Shown here in pieces: positions 17,823 through 26,794 of a stretch of DNA of 64,000 nt. The notes beneath the pieces were generated by a model. That model saw only the letters and a list, made by a program, of their open reading frames with translations. It searched no databases and was not told the origin of the DNA. Location: the NCBI RefSeq assembly GCF_032302195.1, contig NZ_CP135275.1, forward strand, positions 2,604,001-2,668,000, given 5' to 3'. The DNA is from Paenibacillus sp. MMS20-IR301 (GTDB lineage: Bacteria > Bacillota > Bacilli > Paenibacillales > Paenibacillaceae). Positions within the stretch are counted from its first letter, which is position 1; every line of letters starts with the position of its first letter. Both the position numbers and the translations under genes were made by a program.

Positions 17823-18686
17823 ATGAAGGACCATCGCTCCGAGTTTCGCTTGGAGAAGATGTGCAATACCCTACAGGTATCCAGGAGCGGATATTACAAG
17901 TGGCTCAATGCCAAAGCCAGTTTGCAGGCACTCCGCAAGGCAGCCGTTATGGAGCGAATCCGGTACCATTTTGACGATCATAAAAAACGGTATGGAAGTC
18001 CGAAGATCACCCGCCTGCTGCATCAGGAAGGCTATACGGTCACGAAACGCACAGTGAGTGTGTACATGCGAGAAATGAAGCTCCGCTCTATTGTATCTAA
18101 GCCATACCGTGTGCAGACGACCGATTCCAAGCATAGCAATCCCGTTGCACCAAACACACTGAACCAAGAGTTTAAGGTGCTTAAGCCCAATACCGTATGG
18201 GTCACGGACATCACGTATATCCCTTGTCGTGGAGGTCGCTTATACCTAGCTAGCGTCATGGATCTATGCACGCGAGAAATCGTAGGGTGGCGGCTGTATA
18301 ACCATATGGAGACGAGCCTGGTCTTAGACGCACTGCAGGCGGCTTACACGGCGAAGCGGCCCGGCGAGGGCCTACTGCATCACTCTGACCGAGGGTCTCA
18401 ATATACCTCAAAAGAATATGTCGACCAACTAAAGACATACCACATGAAATCCAGCATGAGCCGTAAAGGAAACTGCTACGATAACGCCTGCATTGAGTCT
18501 TGGCACAGTATTTTAAAGAAAGAGCTCATCTACTGTAATCCGCGCTTCAAAAACCCGGAACAGGCATATGATGCTATTTTCCAATACATTGAGTTCTATT
18601 ACAATCGCAAGCGAATGCACAGCTCGCTGGGGTATCTTTCCCCCGCCCGCTTTGCTAAGCAATTCACTAAAAAATCCGTTGCGTGA
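17823..18686 (+). CDS. IS3-family transposase OrfB (DDE integrase domain)
   Basis: A 287-residue catalytic part with an HTH_21-like N-terminus (about 40-95) and an rve-type core. The DDE triad is visible as Asp129 (Trp-Val-Thr-Asp-Ile-Thr-Tyr), Asp189 (His-His-Ser-Asp-Arg-Gly-Ser-Gln-Tyr) and Glu225 (Asn-Ala-Cys-Ile-Glu-Ser-Trp-His), with 35 residues between the last two, as usual for IS3. The frame is -1 relative to orfA. The gene is intact and appears functional. Confidence 0.94.
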   Translation: MKDHRSEFRLEKMCNTLQVSRSGYYKWLNAKASLQALRKAAVMERIRYHFDDHKKRYGSPKITRLLHQEGYTVTKRTVSVYMREMKLRSIVSKPYRVQTTDSKHSNPVAPNTLNQEFKVLKPNTVWVTDITYIPCRGGRLYLASVMDLCTREIVGWRLYNHMETSLVLDALQAAYTAKRPGEGLLHHSDRGSQYTSKEYVDQLKTYHMKSSMSRKGNCYDNACIESWHSILKKELIYCNPRFKNPEQAYDAIFQYIEFYYNRKRMHSSLGYLSPARFAKQFTKKSVA

Positions 18687-18715
18687 CAGTCTACTTTCTT
18701 GACAGAAGTCCATGG

Positions 18716-19306
18716 TGTCCGCAAGCCTGGAGAAAAGTGGTTTTCTGGCGAAATAAGGGCTGCTGGGTCCGTTACAAAATTAGTATTACCTGTAGCCGCA
18801 CCCGGAGGCTAGGTTACTGAAATAGAATAGCTGAGGCAGTGTTAGTGGTAGTGAAAGTGGTGGTTTATCCCTATCCTTCACTCTTTCTTTCTACTCCATT
18901 CCCCCTCTTCCGTTGCGCAGCCAGCTGTTCTTTCCCCCAAGCCAAAAAAGCAAGCAGCCTCTTCCATGCTGCTTGCCTTTTTGGCTTACTCTCTTCCCTG
19001 CCTCCCCCTACAAGTGAATTGAACTTGACTCCTTACTAACGAAAAGCAAAAAGGAACGAAGGGGAAATTTGGAACTGTAGGAGCGGTAGCGCCCGCCTGA
19101 AAGCTTTCCGTAGGAAAGCTACTTCGGAAGCATATGCTGTCACCGGATTTCTTCCGCTGCAAGCGGATTAAATCAGGAAATCTGGGGACAACAGCGGCCG
19201 GAAGTCCAAATGTTCACCGCAGTGACAAATGTGCTTCAAGTTCAATTCTTATGTGCGTGCAACACTGCGACCGGAGCAATAACACCGCTCAACGTAAAAG
19301 TTCAAT
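18716..19306. other. Gene-free stretch with an orphan hairpin and a structured segment
   Basis: After the A-prime arm of site 1, a nearly perfect 20-bp hairpin (18939-18958 with 18968-18987) resembles a terminator but has no gene leading into it. From about 19058 there is a dense set of short hairpins: AGCTTTCC (19102-19109) with GGAAAGCT (19113-19120), and TCCGC (19153-19157) with GCGGA (19163-19167) inside an outer stem CCGGATTTC (19143-19151) with GAAATCTGG (19177-19185). No open frame here has a convincing ribosome site. The last part is the 3-prime flank of the permease operon. Confidence 0.5.
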
Positions 19307-20131
19307 TCACTTCACCGACCCAATCATTCCAGCCACAAACTGCTTCTGCATCAGGAAGAACACCAGCGCCGTAGGAATCGTACCAATCACAATCGCAATC
19401 ATAATCATCCCGTAGTCCGGGGCATAGCCCGATCCGAGCGTGGAGATCAGCAGCGGCATCGTCTTCGTCTGCGGAGTCTGGAGCACAATCAGCGGCCAGA
19501 GGTAATTGTTCCAGCTCGACATGAAGGTGATGATTGCTCCGGCAGCGTATGTGGTCTTCATCGTCGGCAGATAGATGCGCAGGAAGATCCCCAGCTCGCT
19601 GAGCCCGTCAATCCGCCCCGCTTCCAGCAGCTCCTTCGGGAACATTTTCGTGCTCTGGCGGAAGAAGAAGATCAGGAACGCCGTAGTGACGGTAGGCAGG
19701 ATCACCGAAGTCATCGTATCGATCCCCATCCACGGGAACACGTTGGAGATCTGCCCGAACATCCGGTACAGCGGAATCATCAGCGCCGCGAACGGGATCA
19801 TCATCGACAGCAGCAGGATGTTGAACACCAGATCCTTCGAGCGGCTGCGGAAGACCTCGAAGCCGTACCCGGCCAGAGAGGCAATCAGCAGCGCCAGCAG
19901 GGTGGTGGTGATTGAGATTTTGGCAGAGTTCATTAGGGATAACTGCAGATCGGTCGTATCCAGCAGCTTGCGGAGATTGTCCAGCAGATGGCTGCCGGGC
20001 AGCAGCCGCCCGCGGGTCACGTCAACGGACTGGTTGGTGGAGCTGACTACCATCCACAGGAACGGAAAAACCGAGACAATGGCGGCGACACTGAGGAACA
20101 AATACATGAAGAAACGTTTGCTTTTAGCCAT
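19307..20131 (-). CDS. Carbohydrate ABC transporter permease (MalG type)
   Basis: A 274-residue inner-membrane permease with six predicted helices and the EAA loop near residue 185 (Leu-Leu-Glu-Ala-Gly-Arg-Ile-Asp-Gly...Tyr-Leu-Pro-Thr) that contacts the ATPase. The ATG at 20131 follows AGGTGA and overlaps the end of the partner permease gene, so the two are coupled. It belongs to the CUT1-type importers of oligosaccharides. No ATPase gene is adjacent; such systems commonly share an MsmX-type ATPase encoded elsewhere. Substrate unknown. Confidence 0.9.
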   Translation of the reverse strand: MAKSKRFFMYLFLSVAAIVSVFPFLWMVVSSTNQSVDVTRGRLLPGSHLLDNLRKLLDTTDLQLSLMNSAKISITTTLLALLIASLAGYGFEVFRSRSKDLVFNILLLSMMIPFAALMIPLYRMFGQISNVFPWMGIDTMTSVILPTVTTAFLIFFFRQSTKMFPKELLEAGRIDGLSELGIFLRIYLPTMKTTYAAGAIITFMSSWNNYLWPLIVLQTPQTKTMPLLISTLGSGYAPDYGMIMIAIVIGTIPTALVFFLMQKQFVAGMIGSVK

Positions 20132-21020
20132 TTTTATCACCTGCCACTTTGAACTGGATCACCGACAGCAGCGCAATCATAATCACGATGGAATACGATA
20201 CGGTAGCCGCATAGCCGAAGTCTGCGGAATATTTGAACGACAGATTGTAAATATACTGGGAGATCGTCTGGGTCGCATTCCCCGGGCCGCCCTTCGTAAT
20301 GTTCATGACCTCGTCGAACAGCTGCAGGGTACCGATGGTTGAAGTAATCGAGGTAAACAGGATGATCGGCTTCAGTAAGGGCACGGTAATGCCGAAGAAC
20401 TGCCGGCTTGCGGAAGCCCCGTCAATTTTGGCAGCCTCATAAATGGAATGATCAATATTTTGCAGGGCGGACAGGTAAAAGATCATATTGTAGCCCGTCC
20501 AGCGCCAGGTGATCGCGATAATGATGGTGATTTTGGCCCAGAACGGATCGGTAATCCATTCTATCGGGGCACTGATCAGCTGCAGCTTCAGCAGCATCGT
20601 ATTCACCAGGCCGTTGCCGGCGAACAAATACTTGAATACTACAGAATAGGCAACCAGCGAGGTTACGCAGGGCAGGAAAATGGCCGTCCGGAACAAACCT
20701 TTGAACTTCAGCTTGCTGTCATTCAGCAGCACGGAGATAAACAGGGCCAGAATAATCATCAGCGGCACCTGGATCAGCAGATAGATGAAGGTATTCTTAA
20801 CAGAGACAATGAAAGTCTTGTCAGAGAGCAGCCGTGTATAATTATCGATTCCGGTAAAGGTAAGATTGCTGCCCGTTCCGGTCTGGAAGGACAGGATGAG
20901 CGCTTGAAGCATCGGATAGAAATAGAAGACGAAGATCAGAATCACCGCAAGCAGGACGAAGGACCATCCGGTCAGCACGCTTTTGGTGCGGATACTAAAG
21001 GTTGAATTTGTTTTTTTCAC
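20124..21020 (-). CDS. Carbohydrate ABC transporter permease (MalF type)
   Basis: A 298-residue permease partner with six helices and an EAA loop near residue 195 (Tyr-Glu-Ala-Ala-Lys-Ile-Asp-Gly-Ala-Ser...Thr-Val-Pro-Leu-Leu). It starts with GTG after AAGGAG. It lies between the binding-protein gene and the second permease gene in one leftward operon. The binding protein and both permeases should form a CUT1-type sugar importer with an ATPase from elsewhere. Confidence 0.9.
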   Translation of the reverse strand: MKKTNSTFSIRTKSVLTGWSFVLLAVILIFVFYFYPMLQALILSFQTGTGSNLTFTGIDNYTRLLSDKTFIVSVKNTFIYLLIQVPLMIILALFISVLLNDSKLKFKGLFRTAIFLPCVTSLVAYSVVFKYLFAGNGLVNTMLLKLQLISAPIEWITDPFWAKITIIIAITWRWTGYNMIFYLSALQNIDHSIYEAAKIDGASASRQFFGITVPLLKPIILFTSITSTIGTLQLFDEVMNITKGGPGNATQTISQYIYNLSFKYSADFGYAATVSYSIVIMIALLSVIQFKVAGDKNG

Positions 21021-21144
21021 ATCGGCCCAGCTCCTTCGTGGTATGAATCAGGTAGAGAACAAATGAACCCCGGACGCTGTCCCGCCCTCCTGAAAGCCCG
21101 GGAGCCGCAGGTCACGCCCAGGGTTCACCTGAATGCAGACTCAG

Positions 21145-22476
21145 CTATTTAATCTGTGATTCGGCTTGGGCCTGAGCATCGTTCAGCACACTGTCAATGT
21201 CCTTGCCGTTCAGATAGTTCTGCATTTCCACCACGAGGATATCTTCGATCGCATACGTGTTGATGCCATAGTTTACACTAGGAATCTGTTCAGTCCAGGC
21301 TGCGAAGTCGGATACGATCTTTTGTCCGCTGAAGAAATCATTGGCCTGACTGTAAGCTTCACCGCCAGCCGCCGCTTTGAAGGTACCGATTACACCGATG
21401 TCCGTAAGCAGTTTCTGGTACATTTCCACATTGGAGCCAAAGGTCTTCGCCATGAAATCCGCCGCAGTTTCCTTGCCGTCCACATTCATTACATACCACG
21501 AGCTGCCGCCAAGGTTCGAAGCATGAACGGATTTATTCGTTGTCAGCTTAGGCAGCGGGGCAACCGCCCATTTACCCGATTGTGAAGCTTCTGCAGTAAT
21601 GGAAGGTGTGATCCAGTTCCCGGTCGGAACCGAAGCGACATCCCCGTTATTCAGTGCGGCAACGAACTGGCTCCAGTCCGCATGGACATTAGCCACATTG
21701 GATTCCATAATGCCTTTATAGATTTCAAAAGCTTCCTTAAGCGGTGCATTGCCCGCAATATTTGGTGTTTTGCCGTCTTCCTTCAGATACCACTCACCGG
21801 CGGATTGAATCATCACACGGATCAGGCCAAGGTCGTTCGGGTCCAGCGTAATCAGTGCCTTGCCAGTCTTTTCTTTCACGGCTTTGCCGATTTCAATATA
21901 TTTCTGCCAGTCAATATCCTGCAGATCGGCCAGCTTGTAGCCTGCCTGCTCCAAAAGATCCGTTCTGACGTACAGCCCGGTTACACCGGAGTCAAAAGGA
22001 ATCCCGTACTGCTTTCCGTCCAGGCTGGTCGGCCCGGCTTTGTAATCGGCGAAGTCAGAGCCCTTAATTACGCTGCTGAGATCATAGAAGGAATCCTTGT
22101 AGGATTGAAGGAAGCTCTGTGAGCGGTAATCCTCAATCAGCACGATGTTTGGCAGTCCCTTGGTCGTCCCGGAATTGAGCCCGGTATTCAGCTTCTGGAT
22201 AATATCAGCCTGTGCGTACTCCACAATATTTACTTTTACATCAGGGTTGGTCTTGGCATATTCTGTTTTGGCTACTTCAAGTGCAGCAATGTTGAATGCC
22301 GGGTCCCATGCCCAGATTGTAATCTCTTTGGCCTGGGCAGGCTCAGCAGTCGCCGTATTCTCCGCCTTCCCGGTATTCCCGGAGCTCCCGGTGTTCTTGG
22401 TACCGGAGTTCGAATTGGAACTGCAGGCAGTAAGCATAAGCAGGCAAATCAGTAATAACGCAAAGCCTTTTTTCAT
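21145..22476 (-). CDS. Sugar ABC transporter substrate-binding lipoprotein
   Basis: A 443-residue extracellular binding protein. The signal peptide ends in Leu-Thr-Ala-Cys with the lipid-anchored cysteine at residue 18, then a Ser/Asn/Gly/Thr linker. The mature part has the fold of family-1 extracellular binding proteins (Ile-Thr-Ile-Trp-Ala-Trp-Asp, and Ala-Asp-Phe-Met-Ala-Lys-Thr-Phe near the C-terminus). Ribosome site GGGGAGG. It is first in the transporter operon, downstream of the YesM/YesN genes, with two cre-like sites in its leader. Substrate unknown; oligosaccharide likely. Confidence 0.92.
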   Translation of the reverse strand: MKKGFALLLICLLMLTACSSNSNSGTKNTGSSGNTGKAENTATAEPAQAKEITIWAWDPAFNIAALEVAKTEYAKTNPDVKVNIVEYAQADIIQKLNTGLNSGTTKGLPNIVLIEDYRSQSFLQSYKDSFYDLSSVIKGSDFADYKAGPTSLDGKQYGIPFDSGVTGLYVRTDLLEQAGYKLADLQDIDWQKYIEIGKAVKEKTGKALITLDPNDLGLIRVMIQSAGEWYLKEDGKTPNIAGNAPLKEAFEIYKGIMESNVANVHADWSQFVAALNNGDVASVPTGNWITPSITAEASQSGKWAVAPLPKLTTNKSVHASNLGGSSWYVMNVDGKETAADFMAKTFGSNVEMYQKLLTDIGVIGTFKAAAGGEAYSQANDFFSGQKIVSDFAAWTEQIPSVNYGINTYAIEDILVVEMQNYLNGKDIDSVLNDAQAQAESQIK

Positions 22477-22519
22477 TTGTAATCCTCCCCTTTGATGCGC
22501 TTCTTTGAGATACGCTGCA

Positions 22520-22535
22520 ATGTAAGCGCTTATTT
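22520..22535. promoter_or_regulatory. cre-like site (CcpA), proximal
   Basis: ATGTAAGCGCTTATTT fits the Bacillus catabolite-responsive element WTGNAARCGNWWWCA except near its end. It lies 44 bases upstream of the binding-protein start codon, where it could block transcription. Confidence 0.5.
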
Positions 22536-22614
22536 CTTACATGAGTAATCTTATCATCACCATAAGGGGACCCGTTAGAACTTACTTTATGGGGATTTGT
22601 CATTTTATCGCCTC

Positions 22615-22630
22615 ATTGTAAGCGCTACCT
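22615..22630. promoter_or_regulatory. cre-like site (CcpA), distal
   Basis: ATTGTAAGCGCTACCT shares the TGTAAGCGCT core with the proximal site and matches the cre pattern well. It lies about 139 bases before the binding-protein start and 35 bases after the histidine-kinase stop. Two sites in one 188-base gap suggest glucose repression of the transporter. Confidence 0.5.
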
Positions 22631-22664
22631 ATCGGCTGGTTTGTTCTTTTTTTAGAAAATAGGA

Positions 22665-24443
22665 TTAATTTTGTCCTGTGATCAGCGGCAGCCGGATTTG
22701 AACCGCCGTCCCTTCACCCATCACACTTTTGATGGTAATCCCGTACTCCTCACCGTACATCAGCACCAGCCGGTCATGCACATTTTTAATGCCGATTCCG
22801 GTGAACAGCTGGCGTCTGCCGGCCGGTCCGGACAATGCTCCACCCGGTTCTCCGGTATCCATCCCGTCCCCGTTATCCACAACCTCACAGAGCAGTCCGC
22901 CGGCATCCTGGGAGATGAGCACATGGATATAACCTTCGCTTTTCTGCGTAAACGCATGGAAAAAAGCATTCTCAATAAACGGCTGAATAATCAGCTTCGG
23001 CAAATGGAAGTCCATGCAGTCCGGCGAGATAAAGAAATTGACCCGGATCCGTTCTCCGTAGCGTACATGGTTGATGAACACATAGGATTTCAGATTCTCC
23101 AGCTCCTGCGTCACGGTAATGCTCTCACTGACGTTGCTGAGCGCATTTTGCAGCATGGAGATCAGGGCATGAATGGTATGCACCGCCTTCTCCTGACTGC
23201 CCTGCTGGACGAGAAATTTGACTGAAGCCAGCGTGTTATAGAGAAAATGCGGATTGATCTGATGCTGAAGAGCTGCCAGCTCGGCATGCCGCTGCTCCTT
23301 CTGCGTCTTCACCAGCTGCTCCACATAATCATTCAGCTCATCCAGCATATAGTTATAGGCATGCCCCAGCTCCTGAAATTCAAAGCTGCCGGTAACGGTA
23401 ATGTAGTTATGGAAACCCCGCTGCGTTATCTTGGACATCTGCCGGGTCAAGAGCGTCAGCGAGCGGGTCAGGCGTCTTGAGATCAGGAAGACTACGATCA
23501 GCGCAACAATGACGATCGCCGAGCAGATCAGCACCACCATTTTACCGTTGAACATATGGCCGAGCGCAGTTTTTTTATCAATCAGATTAACAATGTAGAA
23601 GTCGTAAGAAGGCAGGTAGTCCGCGATCAGAATCGAATCCGTGCCCTGAAACTCCATATTCTTGTAATCCAGCCCCCGGTCATCAATCTCCTTCGCCATC
23701 TGCAGCAGATCGTCCGCCCGCTGTCCCATCAGCTCGCTGCGGTTGCTCGAGACAATAAGCCCGTCCTTGTTCAGAATAGCCACATCATTCCCGTTGCTGA
23801 CAAAGCTTGCATAGAAGGTGCGGAAATCCTGCTCCAGAATGGAGAAGTACAAGGTCCCGTAAATATCCTCCGTTGTCCGTTCCATCAGCGCCTTGCTGGC
23901 TACAATTACCCCCTGCTGGCGGGAGCTCCCGTCCTGCTTCTCATAGTACTGGTACATCAGCCGCTTCGGCTCAGCCAGCGTACTCCTGGTCAGGTCATAC
24001 TTCTGCAGTTCCTCGTCGCTGATCAGCAGATTGTTCGTATTAGTGGAATAGCTGCGGCCGTTCTTCCCCATGATCTTAATTCCGACCTGATAAGAGTCCA
24101 GTGTAGACTGGATCTTCTTCATCTGCACCGTCATGTTGTAATAGGTCCGCAGCACCCGCAGGGAATTGGAGTCCTCCTCGGTCAGGAAGCTCTTAATCGT
24201 TCCGCTCAGCTGTGTGTTATTTGTAGCCGTAACAATAGAATAATGGAAGGTCTCGAAATTGGATTTGATCTGGTTAATAACCTTGGAATTCGTAATACTG
24301 AACGTCTCCATGAACAGCTTCTCCGACATGCGGACGGTCGTCCAGGAAGAAGCTACGGCTACGGCAACTATGCTGATCAGCATTACGATGAATATTTTGA
24401 TGAACAGGCTGTGGAATTTGTAACGTTCCCAATAACTGCGCAT
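22665..24443 (-). CDS. YesM-type sensor histidine kinase
   Basis: A 592-residue membrane kinase. Helices at about 12-34 and 301-322 bracket an extracellular sensor of about 265 residues; HAMP follows, then the LytS/YesM-type kinase core with Gln-Ile-Asn-Pro-His399-Phe-Leu-Tyr-Asn-Thr-Leu and an ATPase domain (Asp-Asn-Gly-Asp-Gly-Met). It starts six bases after the response-regulator stop, with the ribosome site CAGGAG overlapping that stop. It should sense an extracellular carbohydrate, directly or through the binding protein, and control the adjacent transporter. Confidence 0.92.
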   Translation of the reverse strand: MRSYWERYKFHSLFIKIFIVMLISIVAVAVASSWTTVRMSEKLFMETFSITNSKVINQIKSNFETFHYSIVTATNNTQLSGTIKSFLTEEDSNSLRVLRTYYNMTVQMKKIQSTLDSYQVGIKIMGKNGRSYSTNTNNLLISDEELQKYDLTRSTLAEPKRLMYQYYEKQDGSSRQQGVIVASKALMERTTEDIYGTLYFSILEQDFRTFYASFVSNGNDVAILNKDGLIVSSNRSELMGQRADDLLQMAKEIDDRGLDYKNMEFQGTDSILIADYLPSYDFYIVNLIDKKTALGHMFNGKMVVLICSAIVIVALIVVFLISRRLTRSLTLLTRQMSKITQRGFHNYITVTGSFEFQELGHAYNYMLDELNDYVEQLVKTQKEQRHAELAALQHQINPHFLYNTLASVKFLVQQGSQEKAVHTIHALISMLQNALSNVSESITVTQELENLKSYVFINHVRYGERIRVNFFISPDCMDFHLPKLIIQPFIENAFFHAFTQKSEGYIHVLISQDAGGLLCEVVDNGDGMDTGEPGGALSGPAGRRQLFTGIGIKNVHDRLVLMYGEEYGITIKSVMGEGTAVQIRLPLITGQN

Positions 24444-24448
24444 AAGCT

Positions 24449-26047
24449 CTACTCCTGCCCGTAATATTGACGTCTATAGCCGCTTGGGGATAAGCCTGTG
24501 TACTTCTTGAACACTTTGCAAAAATAGCTGTGATCCCCGTAGCCGACCATACTGCTGATCTCGGAAATGGCCGCCTCCCCCGCCCGCAGCAGCTCTGCCG
24601 CCTTGCCGGTACGGATGCTGTTCAGATGCTCCTTGAAGCCCTCCCGGTTATATGTGGTGAACAGACTGGACAAGTAGGACGGATTGAAGTGGAAATGACG
24701 GGCCAGCTCCGTGAGGCTCAGCGGCTCTGCGTAATGCTCCTCCATATATTGCAGCAGCTTGGCCATATTGGCATTGCTCCCCGGAGCAAGCGCTGCAGAG
24801 TGTGTCAGCTTCATGATCAGGGCCACAAAATCATCCAGAATCCGCATGGCCTCATCCGCAGACTGCGCTTCATCAACAGCCCGGAACCGCCCGTACTTGC
24901 CTTCCTCCAGCTCCCGTAAATGGCTGAACTGATTCGTCACATTGAAGATAATATTGCCGAGGAACGATTTGAATTGAAAGACATCCCCGTCATACTGGCG
25001 GCTCAGCACATCCACATACTGATGCAAATCGCCGAACGCCTCCTCCAGCTGCTGGCGCTTGAGCTGCTCGGTGAACTGGGTCAGATTGAACTTGGGCAGC
25101 TGGCCTTCCCCCTGCGGCAGCTCTTCATGCACAAGCAGCACCTGATCCGGCAAAAAGAAGCGGAACTGCTGCAGCTTCAAATCGCTCTCCTGATGAACCG
25201 CCGCCATGCTGCTGAGTGAGGTGAACGGGCGGCTCAGGCTGAGGCGCAGCTCAGGCTCCTGCCCGGCCAGCACCTGGGCCAGCGCATGTACAGTCTCCAG
25301 CAGCTGCGGCCACTCGCTCTCCGGCAGGTTGATAAGCAGCCATGCGCTGTGCCCGCCGCCGGGGAGCAGGGTCTGGATCAGCCCCGGAAGCCTGCGGGCC
25401 AGCTCCCCGGTCACCGCGGTTGTGATGGCGGTTACAGCGTCATCACTGCCGGTACCGGCATCGGGGCCGCCGGCATGTCCTGGCCGGCCGCCGGTCTCCC
25501 AGCCCAGGAGACCGAAGCAGCTGTGAGGAAGCTGCCGGCTTACAGCTGCCTCATCCTCCGGCTGCAGCCGGTAGCCGGAGATCATCCGGCCGAGCAGCGC
25601 ATCCAGCGGCTGGCCCGCCGCTTCTGCAGCCCTGCCGGCTGCCGCTGACAGCGCGCCCAGGCCCGGGATGCGGGCCCGCGTCTGCTGCAGCACCTGCAGC
25701 AGGGAGCCGGCTTCCAGCTTAGGCTTCAGAATATAATCCGCTACACCGCTTTGGAACGTGGAGCGCACATAATGGAACTCGCTGAAGCTGCTCAGCACGA
25801 TCACTTCCGTCTCCGGATAATCCCGCTTCACCAGCCGCGTCAATTCCTCACCGTCCATGACCGGCATAACGATATCGGTAATGATAATATGCGGCTGCAG
25901 CGCATCCAGCAGATTCAGCGCTTCCTGTCCGTTCGCCGCTTCACCCACAATTTGAAAGCCTTCCCGTTCCCAGTCCAGCACATATTTAATGCCCTGGCGG
26001 ACCAGGATTTCGTCATCAACAATCAGTACCTTGCACAATGGATTCAC
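24449..26047 (-). CDS. YesN-type response regulator with AraC domain
   Basis: A 532-residue regulator. The receiver domain (about 5-125) has acidic residues Asp11/Asp12 and the phosphoacceptor Asp58 (Ile-Ile-Ile-Thr-Asp-Ile-Val-Met-Pro). A middle region of about 290 residues is unusually rich in Gly, Ala and Pro between 130 and 230. The C-terminal AraC/XylS pair of helix-turn-helices spans about 430-530 (Leu-Thr-Glu-Leu-Ala-Arg-His-Phe-His-Phe-Asn, Val-Gly-Tyr-Gly-Asp-His-Ser-Tyr-Phe). GTG start. It forms an operon with the kinase and probably activates the downstream transporter genes. Confidence 0.92.
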   Translation of the reverse strand: MNPLCKVLIVDDEILVRQGIKYVLDWEREGFQIVGEAANGQEALNLLDALQPHIIITDIVMPVMDGEELTRLVKRDYPETEVIVLSSFSEFHYVRSTFQSGVADYILKPKLEAGSLLQVLQQTRARIPGLGALSAAAGRAAEAAGQPLDALLGRMISGYRLQPEDEAAVSRQLPHSCFGLLGWETGGRPGHAGGPDAGTGSDDAVTAITTAVTGELARRLPGLIQTLLPGGGHSAWLLINLPESEWPQLLETVHALAQVLAGQEPELRLSLSRPFTSLSSMAAVHQESDLKLQQFRFFLPDQVLLVHEELPQGEGQLPKFNLTQFTEQLKRQQLEEAFGDLHQYVDVLSRQYDGDVFQFKSFLGNIIFNVTNQFSHLRELEEGKYGRFRAVDEAQSADEAMRILDDFVALIMKLTHSAALAPGSNANMAKLLQYMEEHYAEPLSLTELARHFHFNPSYLSSLFTTYNREGFKEHLNSIRTGKAAELLRAGEAAISEISSMVGYGDHSYFCKVFKKYTGLSPSGYRRQYYGQE

Positions 26048-26277
26048 AGTCAGCCCCGCCTTCTTTGGTTCAAATAAGGTTGCACCCGCAACTCATGAAG
26101 GGATTATAAAGCGCTATCATCAGAGAGGTCAAACGGAAATTTAGAACAGTAGAGTTCTCACTGCGCAGGTTGATCCGATTTTCCCGTGTACAAAATACAG
26201 TGGATTACTGTCCGGAAGCAAATTGGTGAGCTAAGCTATACATGGCCTATGGTCCCATCCTCCCGGAAGCTGCCAAA

Positions 26278-26306
26278 TTAAAAAGCACCGGAAGCTGCTC
26301 CGGTGC
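26278..26306 (-). terminator. Terminator after the GNAT gene
   Basis: GCACCGGA (26285-26292) pairs with TCCGGTGC (26299-26306) across a six-base loop; read leftwards it is followed by TTTTTAATTT. It lies eight bases after the GNAT stop. Confidence 0.85.
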
Positions 26307-26314
26307 CTGCTGTC

Positions 26315-26758
26315 TTAATGCGAGCTCAAATGCTTACGGTAGCCCTCCACCCGCTCCTCCTTGTACCCCATCTTCTCATAGAATACATGCGCTTCCTTCC
26401 GCTTCTCTCCCGATACGAAAATAATATAATAGCAATCCCGCTCATGGGCGATGTCTTCGAGTGCGGTCATCAGTTTTTTGCCGATCCCCTGCCGGCGTGC
26501 GCGCGAGGAGACTACAACATTCTCAATGACCATAAACGGGCGGCAATCCCCTACGATATCCTGGCAGACGATCCCCATCATCGAGCCAAGCAGCTCTCCG
26601 TCTGCAAAAGCGCCTAATAATACATACCGGCTGTCCCCGCGGATCGTCCGGAATGCCGTTTCCAGCTTCACCGGATCTGTCGGCCCGCCAATCAGCTCAT
26701 GATACAGCATATTCAATGCTTCAAGGGATTCCAGTCCAATCTCTTCAATCTTAACCAT
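26315..26758 (-). CDS. GNAT-family N-acetyltransferase
   Basis: A 147-residue cytoplasmic acetyltransferase. The acetyl-CoA loop is visible as Arg-Arg-Gln-Gly-Ile-Gly-Lys-Lys-Leu-Met near residue 90, followed by the typical C-terminal Ala-His-Val-Phe-Tyr-Glu-Lys-Met-Gly-Tyr-Lys. Substrate unknown. It ends at a strong terminator and follows the phosphatase-like gene by 36 bases, so the two may share a transcript. Confidence 0.88.
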   Translation of the reverse strand: MVKIEEIGLESLEALNMLYHELIGGPTDPVKLETAFRTIRGDSRYVLLGAFADGELLGSMMGIVCQDIVGDCRPFMVIENVVVSSRARRQGIGKKLMTALEDIAHERDCYYIIFVSGEKRKEAHVFYEKMGYKEERVEGYRKHLSSH

Positions 26759-26794
26759 CGTATAGATGCCCCGCTCTCATATAATCTCAATACC

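Larger units (their letters stand above)
17423..18712 (+). mobile_element. IS3-family insertion sequence, copy 1
   Basis: The element spans 1290 bp with imperfect terminal repeats: left TGGGATTAGAATGGAAAG, right (complement) TGGACTTCTGTCAAGAAAG, both continuing into T-purine-GAC. TGG at 17420-17422 and 18713-18715 is the likely 3-bp target duplication. It carries orfA and orfB with a frameshift signal. Copy 2 at 28723-30013 is over 99 percent identical. The ends were set by comparing both copies and their flanks. Confidence 0.9.
17298..18775. repeat. Nested inverted-repeat element, site 1, interrupted by IS3 copy 1
   Basis: Four arms lie in the order A (17298-17327), B (17348-17377), B-prime (17404-17422, resuming at 18716) and A-prime (18747-18775). 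A and B carry TTACGGAC or CTAACGGAC then a ...TTATTT end; the primed arms carry AAATAAGG...GTCCG in reverse orientation. Without the IS and one target duplication the unit is about 185 bp. Compare sites at 28596-30075 and 52106-52291. Confidence 0.75.

Noticed and set aside
18839..19039. 66-codon plus-strand frame after IS copy 1
   Set aside because: No ribosome site, C/T-rich composition, and it runs through the orphan hairpin.
23556..24464. 302-codon plus-strand frame
   Set aside because: It is antisense to the YesM-type kinase, which has all the expected kinase motifs.
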